Shown: positions 1-6,449 of the stretch, piece by piece
Layout: every line of letters starts with the position of its first letter
Position numbering within the stretch: the first letter of the stretch is position 1
Source of the DNA: Pseudomonadota bacterium
GTDB taxonomy: Bacteria; Pseudomonadota; Alphaproteobacteria; Rhodospirillales; 2-02-FULL-58-16
Assembly (NCBI GenBank): GCA_022567015.1
Contig: JADFHR010000044.1
Coordinates: 1-16,164 of the forward strand
Direction: 5' to 3'
DNA: 16,164 nucleotides
Notes under the pieces: model-generated
The model's database searches: none
Told to the model about the DNA's origin: nothing
What the model saw: the letters and a program-made list of their open reading frames with translations, nothing else
Made by a program: the position numbers and the translations under genes

Positions 1-93
1 GACCTCTGGGTTGCCATCGCCGAGGCCATCGAGCTCTTCCCTCCAGACGAATGTGCAAACTTCTTCGCCAACTCAGGGTATGAACTAAATTGA
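1..93 (+). CDS. IS630-family transposase, C-terminal fragment (cut by window edge)
   Basis: Frame 1 is open from the first base to a TGA at 91-93 and encodes 30 residues beginning DLWVAIAEAIELF and ending FFANSGYELN. The pattern of a short helix, then (S/T/P)P-x-E-C-x-N-[FY]-F-x-x-[AS]-G-Y right before the stop, is the usual C-terminus of IS630-type DDE transposases. The stop is followed 13 bases later by what looks like the element's outer end. The catalytic DDE residues would lie left of the window, so I cannot say whether the gene is intact. Codon use here is visibly less GC-biased than in the neighbouring secF, as expected for a mobile gene. It converges on secF. The family call rests on the tail motif only. 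Confidence 0.72.
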   Translation, partial: DLWVAIAEAIELFPPDECANFFANSGYELN

Positions 94-106
94 TCGGAAA
101 ATGCTC
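1..106 (+). mobile_element. 3' end of an IS630-type insertion sequence
   Basis: The transposase tail is followed by TCGGAAAATGCTC (94-106) and then TA at 107-108. Elements of the IS630 group insert at TA and duplicate it, and their ends lie just outside the transposase stop. GAGCATTTTCCGATC, read inward on the minus strand, is therefore the probable terminal inverted repeat. The partner repeat is outside the window, so the exact boundary (106/107) is inferred from the TA rule. Confidence 0.6.
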
Positions 107-1047
107 TAGGGCGTCTGTTCGACCGCCGCCTCCTTCCCTTCTCCGCCGCTGCCGGCGCGGCGCCCGAGGTCCAGATAGAGCAGCATAGGCACCGCCACGC
201 ACACCGACGAATAGGTGCCGATGATCACGCCCCAGATCATGGCGAAGCTGAATCCGCGGAGCACCTCGCCGCCGAGCAGATACAACGACAGCAGCGCCAG
301 CAGCGTGGTGACGCTGGTGATGACCGTGCGCGAGAGCGTTTCGTTGATGCTGCGGTTGAACAGCTCGGCCAGGGGCATGGTCTTGAACTTGCGCAGGTTT
401 TCGCGCACCCGGTCGTACACGACAACGGTGTCGTTGATGGAATAGCCGGCGATGGTCAGGATGGCCGCCACCGTCGACAGGTTGAATTCCAGCCCGAGAA
501 GCGAAAACAGCCCGATGGTGGACAGCACGTCGTGGACCAGGGCGACCACGGCGCCGACGCCGAACTGCCATTCGAAGCGGAACCAGATGTAGACCAGGAT
601 GGCGATAATGGCGAAGGTCACCGCCATGACCCCGTCCCAGAACAGCTCCTCGCTGACCTTGGGGCCGACGAATTCGGTGCGCCGGTACTTCACCTCCGGC
701 CCCAGGACCGCCTTCACCGCTTCCACCGCCGCCTGCTGGGCCCTTTCGCCGCCCTCTTGGCGCTGGACGCGGATGAGAACGTCGTTGGGGGCGCCGAACT
801 CCTGCAGGGCGACCTCGCCGAGGCCCAGATCCGACAGCGCCAGACGCATGGCGCCCGGGTCGGCGGCGTCCGGCGTGCGCACCTCGATGAGGATGCCGCC
901 CTTGAAGTCGATGCCGTAGTTGACCCCCTTGATGGTGAACAGGCCCACCGACAGCCCCACCAGAAGGCCCGAGAAGACGAAGAAAATCATCCTCTTGGAG
1001 ATGAACTGGAGGTTGATGCCAGCGGGGATGAACCTCAGACGACGCAT
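106..1047 (-). CDS. secF: Protein translocase subunit SecF
   Basis: Inner-membrane partner of SecD. The SecDF complex with YajC uses the proton gradient to pull preproteins out of SecYEG on the periplasmic side. At 313 residues it has the normal stand-alone SecF length. TM1 is near residues 20-38, followed by the GIDFKGG signature at 45-51 and a periplasmic domain to about 135. Five more membrane spans follow, with VHD at 171-173 and the SINDTVVVYDRVREN signature at 203-217. The ATG at 1045-1047 is the only sensible start; no clear Shine-Dalgarno sequence is seen, and the gene lies 11 bases after secD. The tail from about residue 296 is hydrophilic and ends EQTP. Its TAG stop (106-108) coincides with the IS630 junction, so the final codons may have been altered by the insertion. 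Identification is secure. Confidence 0.97.
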   Translation of the reverse strand: MRRLRFIPAGINLQFISKRMIFFVFSGLLVGLSVGLFTIKGVNYGIDFKGGILIEVRTPDAADPGAMRLALSDLGLGEVALQEFGAPNDVLIRVQRQEGGERAQQAAVEAVKAVLGPEVKYRRTEFVGPKVSEELFWDGVMAVTFAIIAILVYIWFRFEWQFGVGAVVALVHDVLSTIGLFSLLGLEFNLSTVAAILTIAGYSINDTVVVYDRVRENLRKFKTMPLAELFNRSINETLSRTVITSVTTLLALLSLYLLGGEVLRGFSFAMIWGVIIGTYSSVCVAVPMLLYLDLGRRAGSGGEGKEAAVEQTP

Positions 1048-1058
1048 GAGGAAGACGT

Positions 1059-2645
1059 CTATACCGGGAGGGTCTGGGGCCGGGTGCGCCTGAGCCAGAC
1101 GACCACCAGAAGCCGCGTCAGCATGATCGCGGTGAACATGGAGGACACGATGCCGATGGACAACGTCACGGCGAACCCGCGCACCGGCCCCGAGCCGAAC
1201 AGATAAAGGAGCACCGCCGCGATCAGGGTCGTCACGTTGGCGTCGATGATCGTCGTGATGGCCCGCGAGTACCCCGCGTCGATGGCCGAAATCGGCGTCC
1301 GCCCGATGCGGACTTCCTCGCGGATGCGTTCGAAGACGAGCACGTTGGCGTCCACGGCCATGCCGATGGTGAGCACGATGCCGGCGATGCCGGGCAGGGT
1401 CAGCGTCGCCTGCAGGACCGACAGCACCGCCGTGATCAGCACCATGTTGACCACCAGCGCCACGTTGGCCATGAGGCCGAACAGGCCGTAGGCCACCACC
1501 ATGAAGACCACCACCAGCACCATCCCGATGATGCTGGCCACCTTGCCCGCGGCGATGGAATCGGCGCCGAGGCCGGGGCCGACGGTGCGTTCCTCTAAGA
1601 TGGTGAGCGGCGCCGGCAGGGCGCCGGCGCGCAGCAAAAGCGACAGATCCTGCGTCTCCTGCACGGTGAACCTGCCGCTGATCTGGCCCACGCCGCCGAG
1701 GATGGGCTCGCGGATCACCGGCGCGCTGATGACCTTGCCGTCGAGCACGATGGCGAAGCGGACGCCCACGTTCTTGCGGGTGGCGTCGGCGAAGCGCTTG
1801 CCGCCCGAGGTATCGAAGCGGAAGGTGATCACCGGCTGATTGTCCCGCGAATCAAAGGACGGCTGGGAGTCGATCAGGGTGTCGCCACTGACCATGACCC
1901 GCTTCCTGATCAGGTACATGCGGGGGCGGCCGTCGGACAGGAACTCGTCGGCCGAGGGCATGAGCTTGGAACCCGGCGGCACCCGCCCGGCCAGGGCCTC
2001 GGAAAGGGACGCCTTCTCGTCCACCAGATGGAAGGTCATCTTGGCGGTCTTGCCGAGCAGGCGCTTCACCCGCTCCGGATCGTCGATGCCGGGAAGCTGC
2101 ACCAGGATGCGGTCGTCGCCCTGGCGCTGGATGGTGGGTTCGCGCACACCCGTTTCGTCGATGCGCCGGCGCACGATCTCGATCGACTGTTTGACCGCCG
2201 ACGTACGCCAGTCGCGGACGGCCTGGTCGGTGAGGCTGAGGGTGATGCGCCCGCCGTCGCCGAGCTCGGCCTGGGTCGTCGCCGGGTCCACCTGGCGCAC
2301 CAGCTGGCGCGCCTCCTCGGCGCGGCCCACGTCCCTGATGGTGACGGTGACGGTGCGGCCCTCGACGCCCAGGCGCCGATAGCGGATGCGCGCCTTGCGC
2401 AGGACCACGCGCACGGAATCGACCATCGACTCCAGGCGTTCGCGCACCACCGCATCCACCTCCACTTCCAGCAGCAGATGCGATCCCCCCTGCAGGTCCA
2501 GGCCCAGGCTGACCTGCTTGTGGGGCAGCCAGTCGGGCAGGGCTTCGGCCTGCCGCACGCTCAGGAAATTGGGCGCCGCGAAGAGGAGCCCGAACCCGCA
2601 TACGGCGAGGACGAGAATCACCTTCCACCTGGAGAAATAGACCAT
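1059..2645 (-). CDS. secD: Protein translocase subunit SecD
   Basis: Inner-membrane SecD, the large proton-driven partner of SecF in late preprotein translocation. It has 528 residues, the compact form common in alphaproteobacteria. TM1 lies at about residues 7-25 and is followed by the SLGLDLQGG signature (46-54). The periplasmic P1 domain comes next, with RRRIDETGVREP at 159-170 and LVQLPGI at 181-187. TVGPGLG (354-360) leads into five C-terminal membrane spans. The motif MAVDANVLVFERIREE (429-444) carries D432, which matches the functionally essential membrane aspartate of SecD. The ATG at 2643-2645 begins 18 bases after the yajC stop, consistent with cotranscription. No truncation or missing motif is seen. 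Confidence 0.98.
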   Translation of the reverse strand: MVYFSRWKVILVLAVCGFGLLFAAPNFLSVRQAEALPDWLPHKQVSLGLDLQGGSHLLLEVEVDAVVRERLESMVDSVRVVLRKARIRYRRLGVEGRTVTVTIRDVGRAEEARQLVRQVDPATTQAELGDGGRITLSLTDQAVRDWRTSAVKQSIEIVRRRIDETGVREPTIQRQGDDRILVQLPGIDDPERVKRLLGKTAKMTFHLVDEKASLSEALAGRVPPGSKLMPSADEFLSDGRPRMYLIRKRVMVSGDTLIDSQPSFDSRDNQPVITFRFDTSGGKRFADATRKNVGVRFAIVLDGKVISAPVIREPILGGVGQISGRFTVQETQDLSLLLRAGALPAPLTILEERTVGPGLGADSIAAGKVASIIGMVLVVVFMVVAYGLFGLMANVALVVNMVLITAVLSVLQATLTLPGIAGIVLTIGMAVDANVLVFERIREEVRIGRTPISAIDAGYSRAITTIIDANVTTLIAAVLLYLFGSGPVRGFAVTLSIGIVSSMFTAIMLTRLLVVVWLRRTRPQTLPV

Positions 2646-2663
2646 GGGGGAGCGCCCGGCCCG

Positions 2664-3077
2664 TTACTTGTCTTTGACGCCGAACAGGCCCTTGAGAATG
2701 GATCCCATGCCCTGCGCTCCGGCGGCCGGCGCCTCTTGTGCACTCCCCTTTTTCGCCCCCTGCACCGGCTCCGTCTTGGAGATCACGCTGGCGACCAGGG
2801 CCCGCTGGACACGCACCTTGACGCCGTCGGTGATTTCCACCGCCAGCTCTTTGTCGTCGATCACCTTGGTCACGGTGCCGACGATGCCGCCCCCGGTGAC
2901 CACCCGGTCGCCCCGGCGGATGGCGACCAGCATCTCCTTGTGGTGCTTCTGCTTTTTCTGCTGGGGGCGGATGAGCAGGAAATAGAAGACGACGAAGATC
3001 AACACCAGCGGCAGCAACGCCTCGAACCCGCTGCCGCCATTATCCCCGGCTTGGGCGAAGGCTGGCGAGACGAACAT
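2664..3077 (-). CDS. yajC: Preprotein translocase subunit YajC
   Basis: Small single-span inner-membrane protein that associates with SecDF. It has 137 residues. A short N-terminus with AFAQAG precedes one hydrophobic helix (about 19-37), which ends in the diagnostic FLLIRPQQKKQKHHKEM (34-50). A basic cytoplasmic domain with RRGDRVVTGGGIVGTV (54-69) follows, and then an Ala/Gly-rich linker. The C-terminus is longer than in the roughly 110-residue E. coli protein and ends in a basic amphipathic-looking segment, MGSILKGLFGVKDK. ATG at 3075-3077 is preceded by a strong GAGGAG ribosome site. It is the first gene of the yajC-secD-secF operon and diverges from the DUF815 ATPase. Confidence 0.97.
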   Translation of the reverse strand: MFVSPAFAQAGDNGGSGFEALLPLVLIFVVFYFLLIRPQQKKQKHHKEMLVAIRRGDRVVTGGGIVGTVTKVIDDKELAVEITDGVKVRVQRALVASVISKTEPVQGAKKGSAQEAPAAGAQGMGSILKGLFGVKDK

Positions 3078-3084
3078 GGGGAAA

Positions 3085-3090
3085 CTCCTC
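3085..3090 (-). promoter_or_regulatory. Shine-Dalgarno site of yajC
   Basis: Reads GAGGAG on the minus strand, 7 bases before the yajC ATG. It is the clearest ribosome binding site in the window and fixes the yajC start. Confidence 0.75.
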
Positions 3091-3114
3091 GAAAAAATCG
3101 GCTAGGCCAGCCGG

Positions 3115-3142
3115 ACTATAACGGCACGCAGCCCACTTGCAA
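3115..3142 (-). promoter_or_regulatory. Candidate sigma-70 promoter of yajC-secD-secF
   Basis: On the minus strand TTGCAA (3137-3142) is followed after 16 bases by TATAGT (3115-3120), which differs from the -10 consensus at one position. The -10 ends 37 bases before the yajC ATG, leaving room for a short leader with the GAGGAG site. Inferred from sequence match only. Confidence 0.5.
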
Positions 3143-3170
3143 ACGCTAAGGGGCGGCGCCGGCGGCGCCG

Positions 3171-3198
3171 TTGACCTGGGTACGCCGTGTGCTAGGGT
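3171..3198 (+). promoter_or_regulatory. Candidate promoter of the DUF815 ATPase gene
   Basis: TTGACC (3171-3176), a 16-base spacer and TAGGGT (3193-3198) resemble alphaproteobacterial housekeeping promoters. The -10 lies 38 bases before the ATG at 3237. A reading frame can be opened at the TTG of the -35 box, but that would put the promoter inside the gene, so the ATG start is preferred. A GGCGCC-GGC-GGCGCC dyad at 3155-3169 sits between this promoter and the divergent yajC promoter. Confidence 0.42.
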
Positions 3199-3236
3199 CC
3201 GGCTTTTCCGGCCCGGCAGCACGGAGCATCCCGCCG

Positions 3237-4094
3237 ATGTCCGATCCCGATCTTGGCCCCTTGCTCAGGCGCGTCGCCGATGCCCTGGACCGGCTCGCCC
3301 CGGAGCTGCCGGAGACGGCCGGGCCCAATTCCGCCGACGCCTTCGTCTGGCACGCCGAGCAGGCGCGCCTGCAGGCGGTGGACGCGGTCAACTGCATCGA
3401 GCTCGCCCTGCTCAGGGGCATCGACCGCCAGCGCGACACCTTGCTGGAAAACACCCGCCGGTTCGCCGCCGGCCTGCCCGCCAACAATGCGCTCCTGTGG
3501 GGGGCGCGGGGCATGGGCAAGAGCTCGCTGATCAAGGCGGTGCACGCGGCCCTGAACGCGGAAAAGCCGGGGTCCCTGGCCCTGGTGGAAATCCACCGCG
3601 AGGACACCCCGTCCCTGCCCCGGCTCCTCGACCTGCTGAAGGGCTGGGACCGGCGCTGCGTGCTGTTTTGCGACGACCTGTCCTTTGCCGGCGACGACAC
3701 CTCGTTCAAGTCCTTAAAAGCGGTGCTGGAAGGCGGAATCGAGGGCCGGCCCGACAACCTGGTGTTTTACGCCACGTCGAACCGCCGCCACCTGATGCCC
3801 CGGGACATGATCGAGAACGAGCGCTCGACCGCCATCAACCCGGCCGAGGCGGTGGAGGAGAAGGTCTCCCTTTCGGACCGCTTCGGGCTGTGGCTGGGCT
3901 TCCACGTCTGCGACCAGGAGACCTATTTCGCCATCGTCGAGGGCTACGCCGCCCGCTACCGCCTGGACGTGCCCGCCGACGAGCTGCTGGCCCAGGCCAA
4001 CGAATGGTCGGTGACCCGGGGCGCCCGCTCGGGCCGGGTCGCCTGGCAGTTCATCCAGGACCTGGCGGGACGCCTGGGCAAACGGCTGGAGTGA
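3237..4094 (+). CDS. DUF815-type AAA+ ATPase
   Basis: A 285-residue P-loop ATPase of the DUF815 family, widespread in alphaproteobacteria but of undetermined role. Walker A is GARGMGKS at 89-96, preceded by the family-typical NNALLWGARG. Walker B is VLFCDDLSF at 142-150. A sensor-1-like ATSNRRHL follows at 179-186. The C-terminal part has SLSDRFGLWLGF (211-222) and VTRGARSGRVAWQFIQDL (259-276), also typical of the family. About 80 helical residues precede the P-loop, including an aromatic/acidic stretch ADAFVWHAEQARLQAV. ATG at 3237 has GGAG ten bases upstream and lies downstream of the candidate promoter. It is divergent from yajC and converges on the small membrane gene, 10 bases away. Cytoplasmic, with no signal peptide or membrane helix. 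The family call is firm; the function is unknown. Confidence 0.9.
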   Translation: MSDPDLGPLLRRVADALDRLAPELPETAGPNSADAFVWHAEQARLQAVDAVNCIELALLRGIDRQRDTLLENTRRFAAGLPANNALLWGARGMGKSSLIKAVHAALNAEKPGSLALVEIHREDTPSLPRLLDLLKGWDRRCVLFCDDLSFAGDDTSFKSLKAVLEGGIEGRPDNLVFYATSNRRHLMPRDMIENERSTAINPAEAVEEKVSLSDRFGLWLGFHVCDQETYFAIVEGYAARYRLDVPADELLAQANEWSVTRGARSGRVAWQFIQDLAGRLGKRLE

Positions 4095-4104
4095 ACCTTA
4101 TTTC

Positions 4105-4461
4105 CTAGGCGATGGTGTAGATGACGCCGAGGGACGCCAGGCTCAAAAGCCCCGACACCAGCAACGGGACCTCGATGGCCGGGACCATGGCGGGAATCCT
4201 GCCCGAAGACGCCAACAGGGCGGCGGCGACCAACAGGACCCCGGCAAAGGCAAGGTCCGGCGCCTGGAAGGTGTAGCCGCCGATGACGGCGGCGATGCCG
4301 ACGTTCTGGCACAGGCCGAGAAACGGAATGCGTGAAGGCACCTTCCTGGTCGCCAGGCCCGCGATCAGGAGGGTCAAACCCTGAAAGGTGATGACGCTGA
4401 GGTACAGGCACAGGCTGAGGGATATGATGACGGCCGAAATATCGATCACCAGCTTGGTCAT
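4105..4461 (-). CDS. Small hydrophobic membrane protein of unknown function
   Basis: I do not recognise this 118-residue protein. It is very hydrophobic, with about four membrane spans at roughly residues 8-34, 52-68, 69-88 and 97-116. A short basic loop, ATRKVPSRIP, lies after the first span, and the protein has almost no soluble part. The frame stays open to 4863, but the upstream extension is arginine/glycine-rich, has no family resemblance and crosses two strong dyads. ATG at 4459-4461 (MTKLVIDIS), with a weak purine-rich AGGGGG six bases upstream, is therefore the likely start. The gene is isolated: it converges on the DUF815 ATPase with a 10-base gap, and a 407-base spacer separates it from the divergent eipA. 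An inner-membrane location is inferred from hydrophobicity; no function can be proposed. Confidence 0.62.
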   Translation of the reverse strand: MTKLVIDISAVIISLSLCLYLSVITFQGLTLLIAGLATRKVPSRIPFLGLCQNVGIAAVIGGYTFQAPDLAFAGVLLVAAALLASSGRIPAMVPAIEVPLLVSGLLSLASLGVIYTIA

Positions 4462-4868
4462 GCCGACCCCCTGCGCCTGCCCGTGCCGGGCTTCTTTGGC
4501 GCCTGCCCTGAGTTGCCGACGCCACCGGCACCTCCGGTGGCCATCGCGCCGAGAGAAAAGGGTACCGAACGGGGGTCCTCCCCGCATCCCCCGTTTGGGG
4601 TATAGGCCTAAGAAATTCCTGGAAGTTCTTGATATTCCTTGCGTTTCGTACCCCACCTGCTTTTGGCCGGGCCCGGCCCAGGACCGGCCCGGGGTGTCCC
4701 GGAATCGCCGGTATGTCCACCGTGGTTGCGCGGCGCCGGGAATAGGGTGAACCATCCGCGCACGGGCCAACGGCTGGCGCCCCGGCGGCCAGGCGCCGCC
4801 CGATGGCCCCCGCCGCGCAGGTGTGCTAACGTCGCGCCGACGGCGCAATCCACTCCGGGACATGTCCG
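4462..4868. other. 407-base gene-free spacer with several dyads, between divergent genes
   Basis: No convincing gene here. Visible structure includes GCCACCGG-CACCT-CCGGTGGC (4521-4541), an 8-bp perfect stem with a 5-base loop. AACGGGGG...CCCCCGTT (4568-4595) is an 8-bp stem with a 12-base loop. GAAATTCCTGGAAGTTC (4612-4628) is a near-palindrome in a locally AT-richer stretch. GGCCGGGCCCGGCC (4665-4678) is a perfect palindrome. The first two would lie in the leader of the minus-strand membrane gene. A possible -10 (CTAACGT, around 4826-4832) lies upstream of eipA without a good -35. The spacer may hold divergent promoters and a structured leader, but no known riboswitch class was recognised. 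Confidence 0.5.
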
Positions 4869-5486
4869 ATGACCAATCCCCTGTACGCGATACTGGTCGC
4901 CCTGGCCCTGGCCGCCGCCGGCCCCGTGCCCGCCGCGGCCGCGGAGTCGACCGCGGCGAAGGACTCCACCGCCGCCAAAGAGGCTCCCGCGGCGGCGGAA
5001 GACGACACCTTCGACAAGGACGAGATGCTCGGAAAGGCCCAGGAGTTTTTCGGGAGCACGACCAAGGGCCTGGCCGAGGCGATCCAAAAGGTCTTCGAGG
5101 ATCAAGGACGCCCCAACGGCTACATCAGGGGCGAGGAGATCAGCGGCGCCTTCGGTATCGGGCTGCGCTACGGCAACGGCATGCTCCACCGCAAGAGCGG
5201 AACACCCCTGAAGATCTACTGGCAGGGGCCTACCGTCGGCTTCGACATCGGCGGCAACGCCTCCAAGGTCTTCACCCTGGTCTACCACCTGAAAAACAAC
5301 GAGGAAATATTCCAACGGATCCCCGGGGTGGAGGGCACCTTTTATTTCGTCGCGGGCCTCGCCATAAATTACCAGCAGAGCGGAGACCTCATCCTGGCGC
5401 CCATTCGCACCGGCGTCGGCCTGCGCGGCGGGATAAACATCGGCTATCTGCACTATGCCAAGACACACTCCTGGATCCCGTTCTAG
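4869..5486 (+). CDS. eipA: EipA / DUF1134 family periplasmic envelope protein
   Basis: A 205-residue exported protein of the DUF1134 family, whose Brucella member EipA is a periplasmic protein needed for cell-envelope integrity. A short signal peptide (about 1-25, hydrophobic LYAILVALALAAAG and then an Ala-rich cleavage region) is followed by an Ala/Glu/Lys-rich linker to about residue 45. The DUF1134 domain then runs to the C-terminus. Recognisable blocks are AQEFFGSTTKGLAEAIQKVF (57-76), GRPNGYIRGEE (80-90), GIGLRYGNG (96-104), IYWQGPTVGFDIGGNASK (115-132) and APIRTGVGLRGGINIGYLHY (178-197), ending near SWIPF. ATG at 4869 fits the signal peptide; the upstream ATG at 4862 is in another frame. 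Its 3' end overlaps the next gene by 32 bases, suggesting coexpression. Confidence 0.9.
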   Translation: MTNPLYAILVALALAAAGPVPAAAAESTAAKDSTAAKEAPAAAEDDTFDKDEMLGKAQEFFGSTTKGLAEAIQKVFEDQGRPNGYIRGEEISGAFGIGLRYGNGMLHRKSGTPLKIYWQGPTVGFDIGGNASKVFTLVYHLKNNEEIFQRIPGVEGTFYFVAGLAINYQQSGDLILAPIRTGVGLRGGINIGYLHYAKTHSWIPF

Positions 5487-6042
5487 TACCTTCCCCGGTT
5501 GCCGGTTCGCCGCCGCCATCGGCGCGCTGGCTCTGCTCGCCCTGGCGGCGGGCCTTGTCGCGCCGCCCGGGGCCCGGGCCAGCTATATCCTGTACTTCCA
5601 CACCTTCGGCGACTGGTCGGTGATCTGCTGGACCGATGAAACCTCGCGCCGCAACGGCTGCTCCCTGACCGGCCCGCCGCCGGCCATCGATCTGGACCGG
5701 CGCCACTCCCAGGTGACGGTGGCGGAACAGGCCGCCGGCGCATTCACCGTGACCCTCCGGGTGCGCGGCGCCATCCAGCCGGGACAGCCCACCTTCCTGC
5801 GCGTCGACGGGAACCCGGTGCATCGGGCGGCGCCGGACCGCCTCGGCAGCGCCGGCTGGAGCGGGCCGGAGGCGGCCAAGATAATCGACGAGCTCAAGGC
5901 CGGCACGGGAATGGTGGTGCGTTCGTTCGCCGCCGGAAGCGGCGCGGCGCGGGACGAGTTCCTGTCCCTGAGCGGATTCGGCGACGCGCTGACGGCCTAC
6001 CGGGGCAACCTGCGCACCTTCGGCATCCTTCGCCGGAAATGA
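5455..6042 (+). CDS. Exported IalB-like protein (invasion-associated locus B family, tentative)
   Basis: A 195-residue secreted or periplasmic protein. An N-terminal basic stretch is followed by a hydrophobic core (about 18-36) and a cleavage site after GARA (39-42), so the mature protein begins near SYILYF. The mature start carries FGDWSVICWTDE (51-62) with C58, and a second cysteine at C69. The FGDW-x-V-x-C opening and second Cys, together with a C-terminal LSLSGFGDALTAYRGN (170-185), resemble the IalB family, typically small periplasmic proteins with one disulfide. The resemblance is by eye and partial. ATG at 5455 lies inside the end of eipA (32-base overlap), and no later in-frame ATG precedes the signal core. 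Role unknown; the tight overlap with eipA suggests a shared envelope function. Confidence 0.68.
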   Translation: MPRHTPGSRSSTFPGCRFAAAIGALALLALAAGLVAPPGARASYILYFHTFGDWSVICWTDETSRRNGCSLTGPPPAIDLDRRHSQVTVAEQAAGAFTVTLRVRGAIQPGQPTFLRVDGNPVHRAAPDRLGSAGWSGPEAAKIIDELKAGTGMVVRSFAAGSGAARDEFLSLSGFGDALTAYRGNLRTFGILRRK

Positions 6043-6176
6043 GCGGCGCGGTCGCGGGTATTTGCGAAACCGGCGCGGCGGCGCATTTTCCAAATCCGGT
6101 ATTCATTCCAGGCCTCGAAGGCCGGCCCGGATGAGCCCTGCGCCAGCTTTTCCGCGGGTTCGTCGAAACGCATTCT

Positions 6177-6300
6177 CATCCGTGTCCATCCGTGTTCGAT
6201 GGGGACCGTTCACCGCTCCACGCCAATGATTTTCCGGTTCAAACGCCGGTGATCGTCTGACACGGATAAACACGGATAAACACGGATAAACAACGGTCCG
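6177..6300. repeat. Dispersed repeat copy A, about 124 bp
   Basis: Matches 6450-6573 at an offset of 273 bases. The first 86 bases are identical and there are five substitutions in the last 38. The left arm is CATCCGTGTCCATCCGTGTTC (6177-6197), two 10-bp units. The right arm is three exact CACGGATAAA units (6261-6290). The arms are inverted relative to each other and flank a unique core of about 63 bp. Confidence 0.9.
6261..6290. repeat. Tandem 10-bp repeat, three exact CACGGATAAA units
   Basis: Three identical head-to-tail decamers form the right arm of repeat copy A. In copy B the corresponding positions have diverged (CATGGATGGA, CACGGATTAA, CACGGATAAA). Confidence 0.92.
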
Positions 6301-6348
6301 GAGTCGCGGGCAACGGGATACGATGCCGGGCGCTTACGAAATTCTTGG

Positions 6349-6410
6349 CGTACCTCCGCGTACCTCAGCGTCCTCGGCGTTAAAAAAATCAAACGCAGAG
6401 GACGCAGGGG
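6349..6410. repeat. GCGTCCTC-type hairpin with 10-bp direct repeats
   Basis: Decamers GGCGTACCTC, CGCGTACCTC and AGCGTCCTCG run head to tail into the left arm GCGTCCTCGGCGTT (6368-6381). A 10-base A-rich loop (6382-6391) follows, and then the right arm AACGCAGAGGACGC (6392-6405), giving a 14-bp stem with one mismatch. Similar 10-bp-periodic GCGTCCTCTGCGTT / AACGCAGAGGACGC sequences recur between genes in many unrelated bacteria, to my recollection. It is not a classical terminator, since the A-run is in the loop. Confidence 0.85.
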
Positions 6411-6449
6411 AAGGCGGGTGTGCCGCGCGCGGTCGCCGGGATGAATTCC

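Noticed and set aside
2028..3149. 373-codon plus-strand frame opposite secD and yajC
   Set aside because: Antisense shadow of genuine Sec genes, with no recognisable family features.
3171..3236. TTG-initiated 22-residue extension of the DUF815 ATPase
   Set aside because: The TTG is the -35 box of the candidate promoter and the extension lacks conserved features; ATG at 3237 has a GGAG site.
4521..4600. Known riboswitch upstream of the membrane gene
   Set aside because: The two stems do not carry the conserved loops of the cobalamin, TPP, fluoride or SAM-II classes that I compared from memory.
4462..4863. N-terminal extension of the small membrane protein
   Set aside because: The sequence is Arg/Gly-rich with no family resemblance and crosses two perfect hairpins; MTKLVIDIS at 4461 is the natural start.
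5997..6179. 60-codon minus-strand frame (MRMRFDEPAEKL...)
   Set aside because: Part of it reads as protein-like, but it overlaps the convergent IalB-like gene and has no ribosome site or known relatives; kept only as a possible relic.
6368..6405. Intrinsic terminator at the GCGTCCTC hairpin
   Set aside because: The A/T run lies in the loop and not after the stem on either strand, so it does not fit a rho-independent terminator.
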